A model generated the notes under the pieces. The model did not search any database. It saw nothing but the letters and a program-made list of their open reading frames with translations, and had not been told where the DNA came from. From Mucilaginibacter gossypiicola (GTDB lineage Bacteria; Bacteroidota; Bacteroidia; Sphingobacteriales; Sphingobacteriaceae): DNA of 64,000 nucleotides. Position 1 is the first letter of the stretch; every line of letters starts with the position of its first letter. The DNA lies in NCBI RefSeq assembly GCF_900110105.1, contig NZ_FOCL01000014.1:104462-168461 (forward strand), read 5' to 3'. Below are positions 62,301 to 64,000 of this stretch, piece after piece. Both the position numbers and the translations under genes were made by a program.

Positions 62301-62413
62301 GCATGATAGGTGCGGTAGATTTGAGTGGAAGGGTTTTGCTGGGCTCGTGCGGTTGAAACTAAAAATACGGGAATGAGCAGGGTGATGTATCTTGTTTTGA
62401 TCATAAAGCGCAT
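59312..62413 (-). CDS. Large secreted TPR-repeat protein
   Basis: A 1033-residue exported protein with a signal peptide (LLIPVFLVSTARAQ). It is built almost entirely of TPR/Sel1-like helical repeats, for example ENPLTKQAFFQIGKSYFKQG, GKYEDAIRWFNKVEAGELNG, DYHLALVNFEKLKNSK and KGRYKTAQKMCFDLAKEMPN. It ends in a charged tail (AAPAASTKETAQPDTTNKQ). Similar large TPR proteins precede the barrel gene and exbBD-tonB genes in related genomes, as I recall. It probably is a periplasmic or outer-membrane-attached scaffold. Start at ATG 62413, or 62404 three codons later. It is the first gene of the minus-strand locus. Confidence 0.87.
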   Translation of the reverse strand: MRFMIKTRYITLLIPVFLVSTARAQQNPSTQIYRTYHAALDLMDKGKFSSAAEQFRLVEAFKIKTSTQPQFETELSLTKENCQYYEAYCALNLGNDDAESMFLRFIKEHPENPLTKQAFFQIGKSYFKQGKYEDAIRWFNKVEAGELNGHDNTEYKFRKGYAYFELKDYKNAQLLFGEVKNKRTEFTEDATYYFAYIAYLNKDYHLALVNFEKLKNSKKYENSYPYYISAVYFLDKRYDDVINYAVPIVNRTHQQNETEMLRIIAASYFAKADYDNAVKYYGRFEDRDQGRTQNTQDSYQMGYTYYKVGNYAKAASELEKLVEQHDVYSQSGNYTLGDVFLKMNNKQSARNAFLNASKLDYDKQLQEDALYEYAKLSYELDFNLQALGATRLYLATYPRSKRIDEVKVLLGEELLNSRSYKEAVEILEPIPNKSQSARLAYQKVTYYRGLEFYNERAFENAIGIFLRSLKDPVDSKTEALTTYWMAEAMFEVRKYGESVENFEKFLSMPEAKETDVANYANYALAYAAFGDEQYKKAATYFEKFLQGDVKDANTQNDAITRLADSYFVMKSYGNAMTYYNRIIAMHNQGEDYALFQRGMIQGLQGSLDTKISTLNDVLNKFPNSDYADDASFEIAYTYFLKTDGEKAKTDLQAMIQKYPNSSYVPRALVTIGLIDYNAGNDDLAIESFKKVVQDYSSTDEAKQSLKQIEKIYTDKGDAQTFINYAGTTPIGNYTTSDQESIMITAANNLYLKGDWQGTVSAVNAYFDKFPGKQIYEKQARFIRAQGLAALGRTDEAVVDYNVILNDWTSAYSEKALISMAKLYMQQKKYNEAVVFLKRLETNAEYKADYTFAITNLMYCYSEMLMTDDAIKYAELVKTNDKTSQEDKFKTGLYEGKAYLATGDTAIAIKQFTYTATNTKTVAAAEARYNLAFIEYEKGRYKTAQKMCFDLAKEMPNYDYWVAKTYILLSDTYVGLKDSFQAKATLQSIIDNYKADDDILPTAKEKLDKLSGRKTKAPAASTKETAQPDTTNKQ

Positions 62414-62674
62414 ACTAACGATAGTGCGAAAATAGCTAAACCAAAAAGAGGCTTTTCACATTAGAAATTAACAATTGTGGATAACACTTCTTTTAACGAA
62501 GGTAATACTAAAGATAATATCCGTGTGGAAAACTTTAAAATTGTTGAGTATTGCCGGAGCATTGGCGGTGGGTGGCCAAAAGTAATAATTACTGATTAAA
62601 CAGTGCAATTTATTTGTATTTTGAGCATTATAATACCCCTGGGGTTATGTGCCCCGTCGTTTATTTTACCAATT

Positions 62675-63775
62675 ATGAATAGGGTTTTTAACAGTGCGGG
62701 ATTATGGTTGCCGGTGATGTTGTACATGTTGGTGTTTTATCCGTTAAATTCAAAAGCACAAAAAACAAATGCCGAAATTGTTTTAACAAACAGGCAGTTA
62801 AATGAAAAACCGAACGAATTTTATATTGCAAATGTTATTGATGAACGAGCTGAACGCAATGCCGTTGCCTGGTTGCTGCCTGTGCCGGGGAACGCAGCCG
62901 TAATGAAATATAAGGTGGATTTACAGGGAGGGGCGGCAACAGCAGTTAAGCAGTTTACCGATTATGCTATCGCTGTTAATAAAACGCTGCGCCCGGTTGT
63001 TGTCCGTATAAAAAAATTGAAACTTAATGAAATGGCAATGCCAGATGGCAGGATAGAAGGCCGATTGGAGATCCAATTATGGTTTGAATTGAAAAAAGAT
63101 GAGGGCAATGTTCATTTGGTTGATTACCCGGCCGCCACAACATATTACCGCAGTACGGAACAGCAATATGATACCGGTGTGTTAATAAGCAGGGCGCTTG
63201 GCGCCGGTTTTGAGTTTTTCAATAAATGGGTTAACCGGGAAGCCGATACCAATATCAAACTGGCTAAAGGTGTGAAACTGATCTTTACCGATTATTCGGA
63301 ACAACCCGAAGGCGACACCATTTACTACTCGGCAAAGCGACCATTAACCTGGAATGATTTTCAGGATAAAGCCCGCGGCGGGAAATATGTTGCCGAGGTG
63401 ATGCCCGGTTTTGGTTACACTGAACAGGTAGAGGTGATCAAAGCTATTGTTGCTGTAAGGATAAGCATGAAGGTATTTTTGCCCAAAAGTGCCGCCTGGG
63501 TAAAACCGGAGGGTCGAACAACGTTTGCGCTAAACCATGAACAAAGGCATTTTGATATTGTAGCGATAGTAGCCCGGCATTTTAAGCAGGCGCTTATGGC
63601 CATGAAACTCCCGGTTGACAATTATGATGGCTATATTAATGTACAATACCTCGATTCGTACCGCGAAATGAACCAACTGCAGGAGCAATACGATAATGAA
63701 ACCAATCACGGCACGAACCAATATTACCAGCAGGAATGGAATACGAAAATAGATGGGCTTTTGAGGGGTGATTAG
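62675..63775 (+). CDS. Exported putative zinc protease with HExxH motif
   Basis: A 366-residue protein. ATG 62675 (MNRVFNSAGLWLPV) gives a signal peptide ending near 29 (NSKAQ); the frame is open to 62603. The C-terminal part contains LNHEQRHFDIVAIVARHF with HEQRH at 288-292, the HExxH pattern of metallopeptidases, preceded by LTWNDFQDKARGG. HEQxHFD with a preceding LTWxDF resembles the DUF922 type of putative secreted proteases; this is a moderate-confidence match from memory. The N-terminal 180 residues are beta-rich and unassigned. It diverges from the large TPR gene. Confidence 0.7.
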   Translation: MNRVFNSAGLWLPVMLYMLVFYPLNSKAQKTNAEIVLTNRQLNEKPNEFYIANVIDERAERNAVAWLLPVPGNAAVMKYKVDLQGGAATAVKQFTDYAIAVNKTLRPVVVRIKKLKLNEMAMPDGRIEGRLEIQLWFELKKDEGNVHLVDYPAATTYYRSTEQQYDTGVLISRALGAGFEFFNKWVNREADTNIKLAKGVKLIFTDYSEQPEGDTIYYSAKRPLTWNDFQDKARGGKYVAEVMPGFGYTEQVEVIKAIVAVRISMKVFLPKSAAWVKPEGRTTFALNHEQRHFDIVAIVARHFKQALMAMKLPVDNYDGYINVQYLDSYREMNQLQEQYDNETNHGTNQYYQQEWNTKIDGLLRGD

Positions 63776-63794
63776 AGGTTAGCGGCTTCTTCAC

Positions 63795-63846
63795 CCGTCA
63801 TTGCGAGTAACCACCAGGGAAGCCCTGGAAAAAATTGTGATGACGC
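63795..63846. repeat. Truncated TCATTGCGAG-type repeat
   Basis: CCCGTCATTGCGAG at the left end is intact, but the rest is shortened. A GATGACG stub near 63839 may be what is left of the right end. Confidence 0.5.
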
Positions 63847-64000
63847 GTAAAATATGTTTTAGAGATAGTGTGCTGGGTTGCGTTAGGGATGGGAGCGGAT
63901 ACCGGCCAATGTCATTAAGTTAAGGAACTATATAGCTCTTTTGTAATTGGTTAAGGTTTTGTATTTGCCAGACCTTCGTTTGAGCTTTTTCACTCTTGGC

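Overview
The window reads as a chromosomal segment of a Bacteroidota bacterium, most likely family Sphingobacteriaceae and close to Mucilaginibacter or Pedobacter. The reasons are two SusC/SusD pairs, an ECF sigma/FecR pair, many secreted glycoside hydrolases, Bacteroidota-type -33/-7 promoter matches (TTTG ... TAnnTTTG), rare Shine-Dalgarno sequences, moderate-to-low GC, and dispersed TCATTGCGAG-type inverted repeats. I saw no rRNA, tRNA, CRISPR array, integrase or transposase. The genus is an inference; the phylum is well supported.

Layout. 1-2.9 kb: 5' part of a PAS histidine kinase (cut at its phospho-acceptor His), then a secreted DUF218 protein and a secreted unknown. 3.2-11.3 kb: glycan locus 1 with SusC, SusD, a GH92 alpha-mannosidase and a secreted GDPD phosphodiesterase; a strong intrinsic terminator lies between susD and the GH92 gene. 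11.5-16.3 kb: OmpA-type protein with two OmpA domains, a 4-TM protein resembling TRADD-N-associated membrane proteins, an AraC regulator, and a UPF0175/PIN toxin-antitoxin pair. 16.3-22.1 kb: FNR-like regulator with a cysteine cluster, a membrane protein/histidine kinase/NarL-type regulator module, a lipoprotein, a GyrI-like protein and an unknown membrane protein. 22.4-28.4 kb: a tight three-gene operon for secreted GH9 glucanase, a secreted cellobiose-2-epimerase-like enzyme and a clan GH-A hydrolase. 28.7-30.1 kb: a small membrane protein, apparently frameshifted at its 5' end, plus a wax-synthase-like MBOAT protein. 30.8-37.7 kb: ECF sigma, FecR, STN-containing SusC and SusD, with a structured leader before susC. 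37.8-41.6 kb: seven-heme cytochrome, small membrane protein, TPR lipoprotein. 41.6-49.0 kb: OsmC, NamA-type ene-reductase, GNAT, TPR protein, tandem duplicated esterases, class II cyclic-nucleotide phosphodiesterase, zinc-ribbon miniprotein, AI-2E-family transporter. 49.3-52.4 kb: DUF6496 protein, unknown secreted protein, Gfo/Idh/MocA oxidoreductase and an aldo/keto reductase separated by tandem palindromic repeats. 52.6-62.4 kb: a long minus-strand envelope locus: folC, TonB-like protein, ExbD, ExbB, an HU-CCDC81/SPOR protein, a beta-barrel protein and a 1033-residue TPR protein. 62.7-63.8 kb: a secreted protein with an HExxH motif.

How it works together. The two Sus loci import oligosaccharides across the outer membrane. 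Locus 1 is aimed at alpha-mannosides. Locus 2 has a FecI/FecR transducing receptor but no enzyme next to it. The GH9-epimerase-GH-A operon probably acts on beta-glucan outside the cytoplasm. The TonB/ExbB/ExbD locus can energise such receptors. The most unusual observations are the apparent one-base disruption in the small membrane gene upstream of the MBOAT gene, a 7-bp microsatellite inside folC, the structured susC leader, the seven-heme cytochrome, and at least four families of intergenic palindromic or tandem repeats.
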